From contig NZ_JABJXS010000007.1 of NCBI RefSeq assembly GCF_013155275.1, positions 62,001 through 126,000 of the forward strand: a stretch of 64,000 nucleotides of DNA. The letters are read 5' to 3'. Positions 1 to 8,982 of this stretch are shown in pieces; position 1 is the first letter of the stretch; every line of letters starts with the position of its first letter. The notes below the pieces were generated by a model that was not told the origin of the DNA, ran no database searches, and saw nothing but the letters and a program-made list of their open reading frames with translations. Both the position numbers and the translations under genes were made by a program. Origin of the DNA: Brenneria sp. hezel4-2-4. Lineage in GTDB: Bacteria; Pseudomonadota; Gammaproteobacteria; Enterobacterales; Enterobacteriaceae.

Positions 1-1335
1 GGTCAGACGCACGGCGCCGCCGTCCAGATAGCGCATATCCACAAACTCGCCGCGCCGGGAGGCGCAGAATTCCATCATGGCGCCCACATAGGTATCCGGG
101 GTATGAATGGTGCTGACGACATAAGGCTCTTCGACGTAATTCAGCACGTCTTCGCCCGGAAAATGAGCCGGATTATCGACGCTCAGGCATTGGCCGTTAT
201 GTAACCAGACGCGATATTCAACGCTTGGCGCGGTGGCAATCACCGAGATGCCGTATTCCCGCTTCAGGCGCTCGCGGACGATATCCATGTGCAGCATCCC
301 CAGAAAACCACAGCGGAAGCCCGCGCCCAGCGAGGCGGAGACTTCCGGTTCAATGTGCAGCGCCGCATCATTAAGAGACAGTTTATCCATGGCGTTGCGC
401 AATCCTTTCAGATCGTCATCCGCATCGGGATAAAGCCCGGAAAACACCATCGGTTTCATCTCCTGATAGCGGGAAACCGCTTCGGTTGCGGGATTCGCCG
501 CCAGCGTCAGGGTATCGCCGACGCGGATCGCGCCCGCATCTTTAATTCCGGCGGCGATATAGCCCACTTCTCCGGTATCCAGTTTTTCACACGGCTGGCG
601 TGCGGGTAGGAAAGCCCCGGTTTCAGTGACCTCAAAGCGAAAACCGGATGACATGAAACAGAGAGCATCGCCGGTGTTGATGCTGCCGTCCACGATACGC
701 ACATGCATGATGGCGCCGTGATAAGGATCGTAATGGGAGTCAAACACCAACGCCCGGAGCGAGGTGTGCGATTCGCCGAGCGGGGAGGGGAAATGCCGAG
801 CGACGAACGCAAGCACGGCGGCCACACCTTCCCCGGTTTTTGCCGATACCGGCAACACCGTGCTGATATCCAGGCCGGGAATGTCGGCCAGTTGCTGCAT
901 CACGCCGGCGATATCGGCTTGCGGACTATCAATTTTGTTCAGGACCGGCAGTAGGGTCAGGCCATGTCGTCGAGCCAGATTGAGATTGGCGATGGTCTGA
1001 GCCTGAACGCCTTGCGCGGCGTCAACCAGCAGTATCGCGCCTTCGCAGGCGGCCAGGCTGCGCGAAACTTCCGCGGAAAAATCGACGTGTCCCGGCGTAT
1101 CCACTAGATTGAATTGATACTGGCGGCCCTCATCGCTCTGATAGCGCATACGCACCGTTTGCAGTTTGATGGTGATGCCGCGTTCACGCTCAATATCCAT
1201 GGAGTCGAGCAGCAGTTCCCGCATGTCCCGCCGGGCCACGGTAGAGGTGAGTTCAATAAAACGATCGGCCAGCGTGGATTTACCGTGGTCGATATGGGCG
1301 ATAATGCAAAAATTGCGAATGGAGGAAAATGACAT
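1..1335 (-). CDS. LepA-type translational GTPase (elongation factor 4 paralogue), C-terminus cut by window
   Basis: The frame is open from the ATG at 1335 to the window edge (445 codons; LepA is about 600). It begins with the EF4 signature IRNFCIIAHIDHGKST, followed by switch I/II motifs (DSMDIERERGITI, DTPGHVDF) and NKID, and later the FGFRCGFLG-like block (GAGFRCGFLGMLHMDI). LepA is a ribosome-associated GTPase that promotes back-translocation or initiation quality control. The protein differs from the usual enterobacterial LepA through much of domains II-III (for example ELTSTVARRDMRELL after the P-loop), and no lepB follows it. It is therefore more likely a second, divergent copy than the housekeeping gene. 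The ribosome site before the ATG is weak. Family assignment is secure; paralogue status is inferred from my memory of the E. coli protein. Confidence 0.85.
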   Translation of the reverse strand, partial: MSFSSIRNFCIIAHIDHGKSTLADRFIELTSTVARRDMRELLLDSMDIERERGITIKLQTVRMRYQSDEGRQYQFNLVDTPGHVDFSAEVSRSLAACEGAILLVDAAQGVQAQTIANLNLARRHGLTLLPVLNKIDSPQADIAGVMQQLADIPGLDISTVLPVSAKTGEGVAAVLAFVARHFPSPLGESHTSLRALVFDSHYDPYHGAIMHVRIVDGSINTGDALCFMSSGFRFEVTETGAFLPARQPCEKLDTGEVGYIAAGIKDAGAIRVGDTLTLAANPATEAVSRYQEMKPMVFSGLYPDADDDLKGLRNAMDKLSLNDAALHIEPEVSASLGAGFRCGFLGMLHMDIVRERLKREYGISVIATAPSVEYRVWLHNGQCLSVDNPAHFPGEDVLNYVEEPYVVSTIHTPDTYVGAMMEFCASRRGEFVDMRYLDGGAVRLT

Positions 1336-1480
1336 GGGAATGGCCTTTTACATCACTGTTCCGCTTATCAACCAGCACGGTTAATCAAGCGAACAAAAAA
1401 ATCCCACTGAAGATTGACTCAGTGAACGCATAATCAAAACGATGTAAAAGTAGATAGCCGGGGCGGATGATAACGCATTT

Positions 1481-1512
1481 CACTTTTGCCGCGCAAGCGC
1501 GCGGCAAAAGTG
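1481..1512. terminator. Perfect 14-bp hairpin between convergent-side genes
   Basis: CACTTTTGCCGCGC and its exact complement flank a 4-nt AAGC loop, 12 nt beyond the stop of the metal-dependent hydrolase gene. There is no long U-tract, but the stem begins and ends with A/T runs that could serve in either direction. Probable transcription end of the hydrolase gene. Confidence 0.5.
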
Positions 1513-1523
1513 AACGCCGACGG

Positions 1524-2621
1524 TTATGACGATGCCGGCTTGCCGACCGGCATGGCGAGATCGCAGGTGTGCGCCGCGGATGTCTCTGCATAGGGCGCCG
1601 ACCAGGCGGACAGCGGCAAAGGCGGTTGCTGATGAAAAATACGTTTCATCATCAGCTTCAATTCCGTCAGGCTGGGCATGCCGCTTGACCAGGCGGAGGG
1701 AACCACGGTGACCCACTTCCCATCGGCGGCGCATTCGGCCATTTTGAAACGAAAGGTGTACTGCCCGGCAATCCCCATTCGTAAGTCGCTGACGACCAAC
1801 GCGTTACCGATGATGTCGTAACGCAGCCAGTCATTGGTAAACCAGCGCAGCCTGTCGTGCAGCGGTACGCCGTTTACGATGTGCGCGATATCGGGATGAA
1901 GCGGAAGACGAATCCATTCTGGTGGTCTATCGTCAAACCAACTGCTTACGGATTCGTAGTAGTGGCCGTCCGGGGTTTTGGCGATGACGCGCCATATCAG
2001 AGCATTGAACGGCATGGACACGGCGCGTAATTCCGTCACCGCGATCCCCTGATTGCGCATGGCATGGGAAACCCGCTGTTCAGCCAGCATGCGTCCGCCC
2101 ATCCCAAAAGCAAGGTAGGCGGTACTGAGCGCCAGCGCGACGGATAATATACGGATACTGCGGGTATTAAGTCCTTTTCGCGCGGCGAAAACCACGGCAG
2201 CCAGCAACGGTAGGGTGTAGGCGGGGTCAATGATGAAAACCGCCGACCAGCTTTCAGGCACGGCGGGAAACGGCCAGAAGAGCCGGGTGCCGTAGACGGT
2301 AAACGCATCCAGCAGCGGGTGGGTGATAAGGACCAGCCATAAGGTGAAAAACAGACGTCCACGGCGATAGGGCGCATCGGGCCAACGCCGCCGAATCAGC
2401 CAGGTCAGCAATCCCGCCAGTCCGGTCAGCACAAAAAGGGAATGCGTAAAACCGCGGTGATAGGTCATCGCCGACACCGGATCGGCATAAGGGATGAGTA
2501 CATCCAGATCCGGCAGGGTTGCAAGCGCGGCTCCGTAGAACAGGGCGCGCCGTCCCTGCGTCCGCCCCAGCAGACTGCCTTGTATTGCGCCTCCCAACAG
2601 AGCCTGTGTGACGGAATCCAT
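1524..2621 (-). CDS. Inner-membrane metal-dependent hydrolase (YdjM/DUF457 family)
   Basis: The 365-residue product starts MDSVTQALLGGAIQGSLLG and carries the family metal-site motifs: LPDLDV, HRGFTHS and HPLLDAFT. The His and Asp residues lie between hydrophobic segments (about residues 60-78, 90-110 and 135-155). The C-terminal half is soluble and probably periplasmic. The family (YdjM, YfhO-like) is described as membrane-bound metal-dependent hydrolases, some LexA-regulated; the substrate is unknown. The ATG at 2621 was chosen over the one at 2690 because AAGGAT lies 8 nt upstream and homologues begin with MDSxTQ. It is a single gene with a strong hairpin beyond its stop. Confidence 0.85.
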   Translation of the reverse strand: MDSVTQALLGGAIQGSLLGRTQGRRALFYGAALATLPDLDVLIPYADPVSAMTYHRGFTHSLFVLTGLAGLLTWLIRRRWPDAPYRRGRLFFTLWLVLITHPLLDAFTVYGTRLFWPFPAVPESWSAVFIIDPAYTLPLLAAVVFAARKGLNTRSIRILSVALALSTAYLAFGMGGRMLAEQRVSHAMRNQGIAVTELRAVSMPFNALIWRVIAKTPDGHYYESVSSWFDDRPPEWIRLPLHPDIAHIVNGVPLHDRLRWFTNDWLRYDIIGNALVVSDLRMGIAGQYTFRFKMAECAADGKWVTVVPSAWSSGMPSLTELKLMMKRIFHQQPPLPLSAWSAPYAETSAAHTCDLAMPVGKPASS

Positions 2622-2751
2622 GGTGATGATCCTTGCTTTTATCCAGTGGTTATTGTCCGGCGATACGCGCCGAATGAACATGGGCGGCATAGCCTATTGC
2701 CCGTCGTTTCGCCGTCGGGCTGACGGCGCCCGCCGCGCGTTCATTCTTTCA

Positions 2752-3708
2752 TCATGGCGTCATTCTGGATGACTCAAGGATACGCACAGCTTGCATACTG
2801 ATATCAAGCATAGTGTTTGCCGCCGCCGTGTCGTTGTCATTGATGATTTCATTGAATTTTTTAAATTCATAAAAGTGCCGGTGTTTTCCCTGATTAAAGT
2901 CCAGCTCTTCTGATGCGCCGTCATTCCGGTTTATTGTGAATTTTGTCATGCTATTGAGCGGCGTTCTAATAACGATATTTCCGGTTGTGCCCTGAATGGT
3001 ATTGATTATCGGGGCTTTGCAATCCTTTGCGCCAATGCTTGATACTTTGAAACCCGGATAATCAAGAGAAAGTATCCCGCTGGTATCCACGCCCTTCTCT
3101 ATATTCGCCGAGTAGCTGAATGTCTTCGGCGAACCGAAAAGTCCAATGATGGCGTGGATATTATAGATGTTGAGATCCATCAAGGCGCCGCCATATTTTT
3201 CCTTGTCGAACGCAGGGTGGATAATTCCTTTTTTGAAGTCGTCATAACGGGACGAATACTGGCTATAATTAAGTTGAACGATTTTTATATCGCCAATGTC
3301 GTTGATTTTATTTTTGAGGTCGGCATAGGCCGGGAGATAGTGAATATTCATGGCCTCAAGAATGATTAAGTTATTGTTCTTCGCCAGTTCATACAAGGAG
3401 TAAAGCTCGGCAAGGTGCGGAACAATGGGTTTTTCGATAATAATGTGCTTGCCTTTTTCGAGGGCTTTTTTGGCGAATGTATAATGTAAATGATTGGGCA
3501 ATGCTATATACACGGCATCGCAGTCGCTTGCCAGCAATAAATCGTAATCGGTAAATACGTTGCGAATACCGTATGTTTGGCTCAATGCCTCGCCCTTGCT
3601 CTGGGAGTGTTCTGTGGCAAGAATGGCATCCAGAGTCAGGTCGAGTTCTTTGAGGACGGGTAAAAGCTCCTTGACAATCATACCAGTACCAACAATTGAC
3701 ATTTTCAT
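2752..3708 (-). CDS. Gfo/Idh/MocA family NAD(P)-dependent oxidoreductase
   Basis: 318 residues: an N-terminal Rossmann fold (IVGTGMIVKE), the conserved EKP motif (HIIIEKPI, about residue 93) and a C-terminal beta-sheet domain with YSQYSSRYDDF and GGALMDLNIYN. Members oxidise or reduce sugars, inositols or their derivatives. It is clearly the closest relative in this window of the protein at 24502-25467: long identical stretches include ALPNHLH, KGKH, LEAMNIH, NYSQYSSRYDDF and AKDCKAP. No transporter or kinase adjoins it, so its substrate cannot be read from context. Start: ATG 3708 or, two codons in, ATG 3702 (MSIVGTG). The DNA is more AT-rich than the flanking genes. Confidence 0.9.
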   Translation of the reverse strand: MKMSIVGTGMIVKELLPVLKELDLTLDAILATEHSQSKGEALSQTYGIRNVFTDYDLLLASDCDAVYIALPNHLHYTFAKKALEKGKHIIIEKPIVPHLAELYSLYELAKNNNLIILEAMNIHYLPAYADLKNKINDIGDIKIVQLNYSQYSSRYDDFKKGIIHPAFDKEKYGGALMDLNIYNIHAIIGLFGSPKTFSYSANIEKGVDTSGILSLDYPGFKVSSIGAKDCKAPIINTIQGTTGNIVIRTPLNSMTKFTINRNDGASEELDFNQGKHRHFYEFKKFNEIINDNDTAAANTMLDISMQAVRILESSRMTP

Positions 3709-4042
3709 ATGTTCTTCGTGTTACCTCTCGATATGGCCGTTTTGCCGTTGTCTTCTTTTTACCCGAAGTTCGGCGTGGAGTAAATTTCAATGACGCCCGG
3801 CTTGCGACCGGACACTTTCGCCTATAGCCAAAAATAACCGGCCCAGCGCCGTCAATGTTCTCGCTTGCGGGCACCGAAGAACCATCGATGGATATGGCCG
3901 ACATGATTTAAAATATATTGTTTCCAATGTTGATGCTTTTTAGTTGTTTATCAATCCAGCGGATTTAACTAAGCTTTTCTGTCGATCTTCAAACTACTGT
4001 CCCCGTGCATCCGGCCGGATAACACCTGCAAGGTAAAACGTT
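3709..4042. other. Divergent intergenic region, no gene seen
   Basis: Separates the minus-strand oxidoreductase from the plus-strand hydrolase. The middle part (3780-3900) is GC-rich and the right half (3905-3990) is AT-rich, where promoters are likely. I see no convincing coding frame or clear operator. Confidence 0.5.
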
Positions 4043-5044
4043 ATGCGTCATATCATCAAAATAGTCAGCGTTATGTTATTAATGGCTTCCGCCTGTTCTG
4101 TCCATGCCGCCGATGTGGTAACGGCGCTTGGCCGGGATTTTACTTTTCCGAACAAAATTGAAGGATTACCGCAAAAATTGTCGGATTTCAAGGGATTACA
4201 GATAAACACATTTACCACCAGTGACGGCGTCAAGCTGAGCTACTGGGAAGCGGGAGCAGGCGATCCCCTGATTTTTATTCCCGGCTGGTCGGGGAACGGG
4301 GCGGAGTATGTCAATATTATGTCTCTGCTCAGTAAGCAATATCACGTTTATGTGCTTGACCCACGGAATCAGGGGTTGTCGCAAAATGTGGAGTACGGCA
4401 ACCGATTGTCGCGTTACGGCGCCGATCTTAAAGAGTTTACCGACCATATCGGCGCAAAATCCGTGAACCTTTGCGGCTGGTCGATGGGGGCGTCGGTCAT
4501 CTGGTCGTATATCGATCTTTTCGGAACAAAAAATATCAACAAGCTGATTTTTATTGACGAACCGATTTCTATCTACACCCATTCGGACTGGTCGGAAAAA
4601 GAGCGTCTGGAAGCCGGCGGAATGACGACCTCGCCGGAACGCATGATTGCGGCATTTACCCAGGGCGCGGCGACCAATAATCAGATTGTGGATATGGCCG
4701 CAATGGAACGTTACGCGGCGATGGACTCGAAATATTTTCAAAATTCAGAGGCGCTTGCGCGTGAATTCATAAAAAACGATCCCAAATTTCTCTCGCTGGT
4801 GCTTTTTGACCATGCAACAAACGACTGGCGTGACGTGATCCGCCATAAAATTAATGTGCCGACCGCTATTTTCACTGGCGATTACAGCCATAACGTTCCC
4901 AGTCAGCAATGGATGCATTCCGTTATTCCGGGATCGGAATTGTTTGTCTACACGAAAGAACAACAAGGGGATCACTTCCTGGCGTTCAAAAATCCGCTGC
5001 GTTTTACCCAGGATGTCGTGACTTTCCTTAATAAATCGAAGTGA
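4043..5044 (+). CDS. Secreted alpha/beta-hydrolase
   Basis: 333 residues with a cleavable signal peptide (MRHIIKIVSVMLLMASACSVHA, cleavage near residue 22). The alpha/beta-hydrolase core shows the oxyanion segment FIPGWSGNG (78-86), the nucleophile elbow GWSMGAS with Ser147, an acid in the FTGDYSH region and catalytic His311 in QGDHF. The fold is typical of esterases, lactonases and haloperoxidase-like enzymes. The periplasmic destination follows from the signal peptide; the substrate is not deducible. It stands alone, with a CAAGGT-type ribosome site just upstream. No terminator is obvious beyond the stop. Confidence 0.8.
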   Translation: MRHIIKIVSVMLLMASACSVHAADVVTALGRDFTFPNKIEGLPQKLSDFKGLQINTFTTSDGVKLSYWEAGAGDPLIFIPGWSGNGAEYVNIMSLLSKQYHVYVLDPRNQGLSQNVEYGNRLSRYGADLKEFTDHIGAKSVNLCGWSMGASVIWSYIDLFGTKNINKLIFIDEPISIYTHSDWSEKERLEAGGMTTSPERMIAAFTQGAATNNQIVDMAAMERYAAMDSKYFQNSEALAREFIKNDPKFLSLVLFDHATNDWRDVIRHKINVPTAIFTGDYSHNVPSQQWMHSVIPGSELFVYTKEQQGDHFLAFKNPLRFTQDVVTFLNKSK

Positions 5045-5334
5045 AACGCGCTTACGATGCCGGCGCAACGGAATTGCGCCGGCCGTAAGCGCCCCGGCGG
5101 CCGGTTCCAGGCGCTGGACAGCAGCCGGAGCGCGTTCTATTGGGACCGCCGCCGGCGTTTATCCAAAATCCTGATTTCTCCGGCCGACGCGTTCCTTCCA
5201 ACCAGACGACGCCTTTATCCCTTATAACCCTTTTCCGTGATGCCCATAGAGGCGACGCGTTGTCGCCTTGCCTACCGCCAGGTTTTATCGTGACTGCTAT
5301 CCCAAATTTGAACAGGGATGGTGTAACCTTAAAA
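5045..5334. other. Intergenic, GC-rich, no gene seen
   Basis: Between the hydrolase gene and the LacI operators. Part of it (5060-5120) has imperfect GCCGGCG-type repeats. No convincing coding frame; the promoter of the downstream operon must lie at its right end. Confidence 0.4.
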
Positions 5335-5377
5335 GTAATCGATTACATTTTAGTTGTGTTTTTTTGTAATCGATTAC
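5335..5377 (+). promoter_or_regulatory. Two identical LacI-type operators (GTAATCGATTAC)
   Basis: The perfect 12-bp palindrome GTAATCGATTAC occurs at 5335-5346 and again at 5366-5377. Both copies sit in A/T flanks and their centres are exactly 31 bp apart, about three helical turns. The central CG step and the dyad are typical of LacI/CytR-family operators. They lie 22 bp before the first gene of the operon, whose regulator gene (8983) is at its end. Side-by-side operators on one DNA face suggest cooperative binding by the dimeric or tetrameric repressor. Confidence 0.8.
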
Positions 5378-5398
5378 TTTTACCTGGTGAGGCTGAAA

Positions 5399-6640
5399 AT
5401 GATGTCAACAACGGGAAGTAGTGAAAGGGCGGGCGCGCAGCATCGGTTTATTGTGCCGCGGTTATCGCTGATGATGTTTCTGCAATTTTTTATATGGGGA
5501 AGCTGGTCGGTAACGTTGGGGCTGGTGATGACGCAGCACAATATGTCATTGCTGATTGGCGACGCGTTTTCCGCCGGACCGATAGCCTCTATCCTGTCGC
5601 CGTTTGTGCTGGGAATGCTGGTTGACCGCTTCTTCCCGTCGCAAAAAGTGATGGCGGTCATGCATGTGGCCGGCGCGGCCATTCTGTGGTTCGTGCCGCA
5701 GGCGCTGATCAGCGAAAACGGCACGCTGCTGATCGCGTTGTTGTTCGGCTATACGCTTTGTTATATGCCGACGCTGGCATTAACCAACAACATCGCCTTT
5801 CACAGCCTGAAGGATATTGATAAAACCTTTCCTGTGGTGCGGGTATTCGGCACTATCGGCTGGATCGTCGCCGGCATTTTTATCGGCGTGACCGGTATTT
5901 CCTCAACGGTGCATATTTTCTCATTGGCGGCGATATGTTCTATGGTGCTGGCGGTTTATAGCCTGACGTTGCCGCATACGCCGGCGCCGGCCAAAGGCTT
6001 GCCCGTGGCGTTGCGCGATCTGCTCTGTGCCGATGCGTTTGCCTTACTGAAAAACCGGCATTTCTTTATCTTCGCGCTGTGCGCCACGCTGATTTCCATT
6101 CCTCTCGGTACATACTACGCCTATACAGCCTCTTATCTTGCCGATGCGGGGGTGCAAGACGTCAGTACCGCCATGTCTTTCGGCCAGATGTCTGAAATTT
6201 TCTTCATGCTGGTGATCCCGCTGTTGTTCAGACGGCTGGGGGTGAAATACATGCTGTTTATCGGGATGTTCGCCTGGTTTGTTCGCTACGCGTTCTTTGC
6301 GCTGGGAGTGAGTGAAGAAGGCCGCTGGCTGCTGTATATCGGTATTCTGTTGCATGGCGTCTGTTATGACTTCTTCTTCGTCGTCGGTTTTATCTACACC
6401 GAGCGTGTGGCCGGGGACAAAGTCAAGGGGCAGGCGCAGAGCATGATCGTCATGTTTACCTACGGGATTGGGATGTTGCTGGGGTCGCAGATTTCCGGCG
6501 CGTTGTACAACGCATTGGTGGCCGGTCAGACGGTGCCGCAGGCATGGGTGACGTTCTGGTGGATCCCGGCGGTTGCCGCAGCGGTTATCGCGCTTATTTT
6601 CCTCTTTTCGTTCAAATATGACGAGAAAGAGAGGGTTTGA
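5399..6640 (+). CDS. MFS permease of the nucleoside:H+ symporter (NupG/XapB) type
   Basis: 413 residues and about 12 hydrophobic segments. The start (PRLSLMMFLQFFIWGSWSVTLG) and the loop PSQKVMAVMHVAGA resemble NupG-family proton symporters, which import nucleosides or, in clusters with Gfo/Idh enzymes, other polyols and sugars. ATG 5399 follows GGTGAGG by 7 nt; the frame continues upstream to 5354 but that stretch carries an operator. It is first of a tight operon with the isomerase (16-nt gap) and dehydrogenase, under two LacI-type operators. Transport is sure by family; the cargo is inferred to be the substrate of the two enzymes behind it. Confidence 0.85.
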   Translation: MMSTTGSSERAGAQHRFIVPRLSLMMFLQFFIWGSWSVTLGLVMTQHNMSLLIGDAFSAGPIASILSPFVLGMLVDRFFPSQKVMAVMHVAGAAILWFVPQALISENGTLLIALLFGYTLCYMPTLALTNNIAFHSLKDIDKTFPVVRVFGTIGWIVAGIFIGVTGISSTVHIFSLAAICSMVLAVYSLTLPHTPAPAKGLPVALRDLLCADAFALLKNRHFFIFALCATLISIPLGTYYAYTASYLADAGVQDVSTAMSFGQMSEIFFMLVIPLLFRRLGVKYMLFIGMFAWFVRYAFFALGVSEEGRWLLYIGILLHGVCYDFFFVVGFIYTERVAGDKVKGQAQSMIVMFTYGIGMLLGSQISGALYNALVAGQTVPQAWVTFWWIPAVAAAVIALIFLFSFKYDEKERV

Positions 6641-6655
6641 GTATTCGGAGGTGAA

Positions 6656-7732
6656 ATGAAAACCATTAAGGGGCCGGGGATTTTCCTGGCGCAGTTCATC
6701 GGGGAGCAATCCCCGTTTAATACCCTCGAGGGGCTGGCGGCATGGGTCTCTTCTCTGGGATATAAGGCGCTCCAGATCCCTTGTAATCATAAAACGATTT
6801 TCGATCTGGAACTGGCCGCCGCCAGCCAGACCTACTGCGATGAGGTTAACGGCAAACTGGCGCAGCATGGCCTGGTCATCAGCGAGCTGTCCACGCATCT
6901 GGAAGGGCAACTGATGGCGGTGCATCCGGCCTATAACGATGCGTTTGACGGTTTTGCGCCCGACGCGGTGCGGGGGGATAGCGCCGCCCGCCAGGCCTGG
7001 GCGGCCGGCATGCTGAAACGGGCCGCCCAGGCCTCGGAACATTTGGGGCTGCGGGCGCATGCCACCTTTTCCGGCTCTCTCGCCTGGCCGTATATTTATC
7101 CCTGGCCGCCGCATAATCAGACGTTGCTGAGCGAAGCGTTCCATGAACTGGCGCGCCGCTGGCGGCCGGTACTGGATTGTTTTGACGCGCATGGGATCGA
7201 CGTTTGTTATGAAATTCATCCTTGCGAGGATTTACATGATGGCGCGACCTTCGAACGTTTTCTGGCACTGGTGGATCATCACCCGCGCTGCAATATTCTG
7301 TTCGATCCCAGCCATCTCTATCTGCAACACATGGACTATCTGGCGTTTATCGATCTCTATCACTCGCGCATCAAAGCGTTTCATGTGAAAGATGCCGAAT
7401 TCACCGTCAATGGGCGAAGCGGCGCCTACGGCGGTTTTCAACGCTGGTCGGACCGCGCCGGACGCTTTCGCTCGCCCGGCGATGGCGCTATCGACTTCAA
7501 AGGCATTTTCAGCCGGCTGACGCAACATGACTACGACGGCTGGGCGGTGCTGGAATGGGAGTGCTGCCTGAAAGACGGCGAAACCGGCGCGCGCGAAGGC
7601 GGCGAATTTATTCGCCGGCACATTATACCTGTCGCCGATCGCGCGTTTGACGATTTCGCCGCGGCAGTGGAGCGTCGCGCCGACGTGCGCAGAATATTGG
7701 GTATCGCGCCGGGGGAAACGTCTCATGATTAA
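6656..7732 (+). CDS. Sugar isomerase/epimerase, xylose-isomerase-like TIM barrel
   Basis: 358 residues with the AP-endonuclease-2 fold. The four expected metal ligands can be placed: Glu186 (CYEIHPCED), Asp217 (LFDPSHL), His243 (AFHVKDAEF) and Glu300 (VLEWECC). Members epimerise, isomerise or dehydrate keto-sugars and inositols with a divalent metal. A GGAGG ribosome site lies 7 nt before ATG 6656. The stop overlaps the next gene by 8 nt, so the two are translationally coupled. Together with the dehydrogenase this is the standard oxidise-then-rearrange pair seen in 3-keto-sugar and inositol catabolism; the exact substrate is unknown. Confidence 0.88.
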   Translation: MKTIKGPGIFLAQFIGEQSPFNTLEGLAAWVSSLGYKALQIPCNHKTIFDLELAAASQTYCDEVNGKLAQHGLVISELSTHLEGQLMAVHPAYNDAFDGFAPDAVRGDSAARQAWAAGMLKRAAQASEHLGLRAHATFSGSLAWPYIYPWPPHNQTLLSEAFHELARRWRPVLDCFDAHGIDVCYEIHPCEDLHDGATFERFLALVDHHPRCNILFDPSHLYLQHMDYLAFIDLYHSRIKAFHVKDAEFTVNGRSGAYGGFQRWSDRAGRFRSPGDGAIDFKGIFSRLTQHDYDGWAVLEWECCLKDGETGAREGGEFIRRHIIPVADRAFDDFAAAVERRADVRRILGIAPGETSHD

Positions 7733-8876
7733 TGTCGGCATTATCGGCACCGGTTTTATCGGGCCGGCGCATATCGAAGCGATCCGCCGTCTGGGGTTCG
7801 TCCGGGTGGTGGCGCTCTGCGACACACCGTTAGAGGTGGCGCGCGCCAAAGCGGCGCAGCTCAATGTCCCGCATGCGTATGGCGATGTGGACGCGTTACT
7901 GGCGCATCCCGGTCTGGATGCGGTGCATAACTGTACGCCGAACCACCTGCACGCGGACATTAACCGTAAGATCCTCCGGGCCGGCAAGCACGTTTTTTCC
8001 GAAAAACCGCTTTGTATGACCGCGGATGAAGCGCGAGAATTGGTTCAAATGGCACAGGAGGCCGGCGTGGTGCACGGCGTCAGTTTCGTTTATCGCCAGT
8101 TCGCCATGGTCCGTCAGGCGGCCAGCATGTTGCGTCATGGGCAGGCAGGCCGTCTTTTCTCGGCGCACGGCAGCTACTTGCAGGACTGGATGCTGCTGGA
8201 AAGTGATTACAACTGGCGCGTCGAGGCGAATATCGGCGGCGTTTCGCGCGCGGTGGCGGATATCGGCTCTCACTGGTGCGATACGGTACAGTTCGTCACC
8301 GGACGGCGCATTACCGACGTCATGGCGGATTTATCCATCGTCTGGCCGACCCGGAAAGCCGGCGTGCGGGGCGGCTCGACTTTTACCGCGCGTCAGGAGG
8401 CCGGCGGCGATGAAGACCGCCCGGTCACCACGGAGGATATGGGGTTCGTGCTATTTCGTTTTGATGACGGCAGTAAGGGGGGTTTTCATGTTTCGCAGGT
8501 CTGCGCGGGCAGAAAAAATAGCCTGAGCTTCGAGGTGAACGGCAGCGAGGCGTCGGTGGCCTGGGATCAGGAAACGCCGCAGAAACTCTGGGTGGGGCAT
8601 CGCAGTCAGCCTAACCAATGGCTGTCGGACGATCCCGGTCTGATGGAGCCGGATGCGGCGGGGTGGGCGCACTTTCCCGGCGGTCATATCGAAGGATGGC
8701 CTGATGCGTTTAAGAACATGATGTTGCAGTACTATTCCGCTATTCGTAACGGTAAAACGCCGGCGCCGGATAGCCGTGGGTTCGCCACTTTCCATGACGG
8801 CGCCAACGTGATGTTCATCATTGAGGCGATCATCAAAAGCCATCGGCAGCAGCGTTGGGTCAGCGTCGCTTCCTGA
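7725..8876 (+). CDS. Gfo/Idh/MocA family dehydrogenase
   Basis: 383 residues. Rossmann motif GIIGTGFIGPAH at the N-terminus, EKPL (HVFSEKPLC) and a long C-terminal domain with DIGSHWCD, where the His and Asp are typical catalytic or substrate contacts. Its closest general type is the myo-inositol/glucoside-3-dehydrogenase-like group. ATG 7725 overlaps the isomerase stop and is preceded by GGGGGAAA; the upstream extension of the frame lies inside the isomerase gene. Likely role: NAD-dependent oxidation of the sugar imported by the MFS permease. It is distinct from the two shorter paralogues at 2752 and 24502. Confidence 0.88.
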   Translation: MINVGIIGTGFIGPAHIEAIRRLGFVRVVALCDTPLEVARAKAAQLNVPHAYGDVDALLAHPGLDAVHNCTPNHLHADINRKILRAGKHVFSEKPLCMTADEARELVQMAQEAGVVHGVSFVYRQFAMVRQAASMLRHGQAGRLFSAHGSYLQDWMLLESDYNWRVEANIGGVSRAVADIGSHWCDTVQFVTGRRITDVMADLSIVWPTRKAGVRGGSTFTARQEAGGDEDRPVTTEDMGFVLFRFDDGSKGGFHVSQVCAGRKNSLSFEVNGSEASVAWDQETPQKLWVGHRSQPNQWLSDDPGLMEPDAAGWAHFPGGHIEGWPDAFKNMMLQYYSAIRNGKTPAPDSRGFATFHDGANVMFIIEAIIKSHRQQRWVSVAS

Positions 8877-8982
8877 ACGGATTTCCCGATGCGCAAGGAT
8901 GGCGTCGGGCTTTGATTCAGTCCCCCGTTAAACTGTGATAGCCTTCCCCAATAAGTGGTTAATTCCAGGATATGTCATTGTT

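Noticed and set aside
3389..3904. Long minus-strand frame of 171 codons
   Set aside because: It overlaps the Gfo/Idh gene in another frame and is Arg/Ser-rich without any domain; the oxidoreductase frame is clearly the real one.
6044..7219. 391-codon minus-strand frame across the MFS and isomerase genes
   Set aside because: It spans the junction of two well-supported plus-strand genes and shows no domain.
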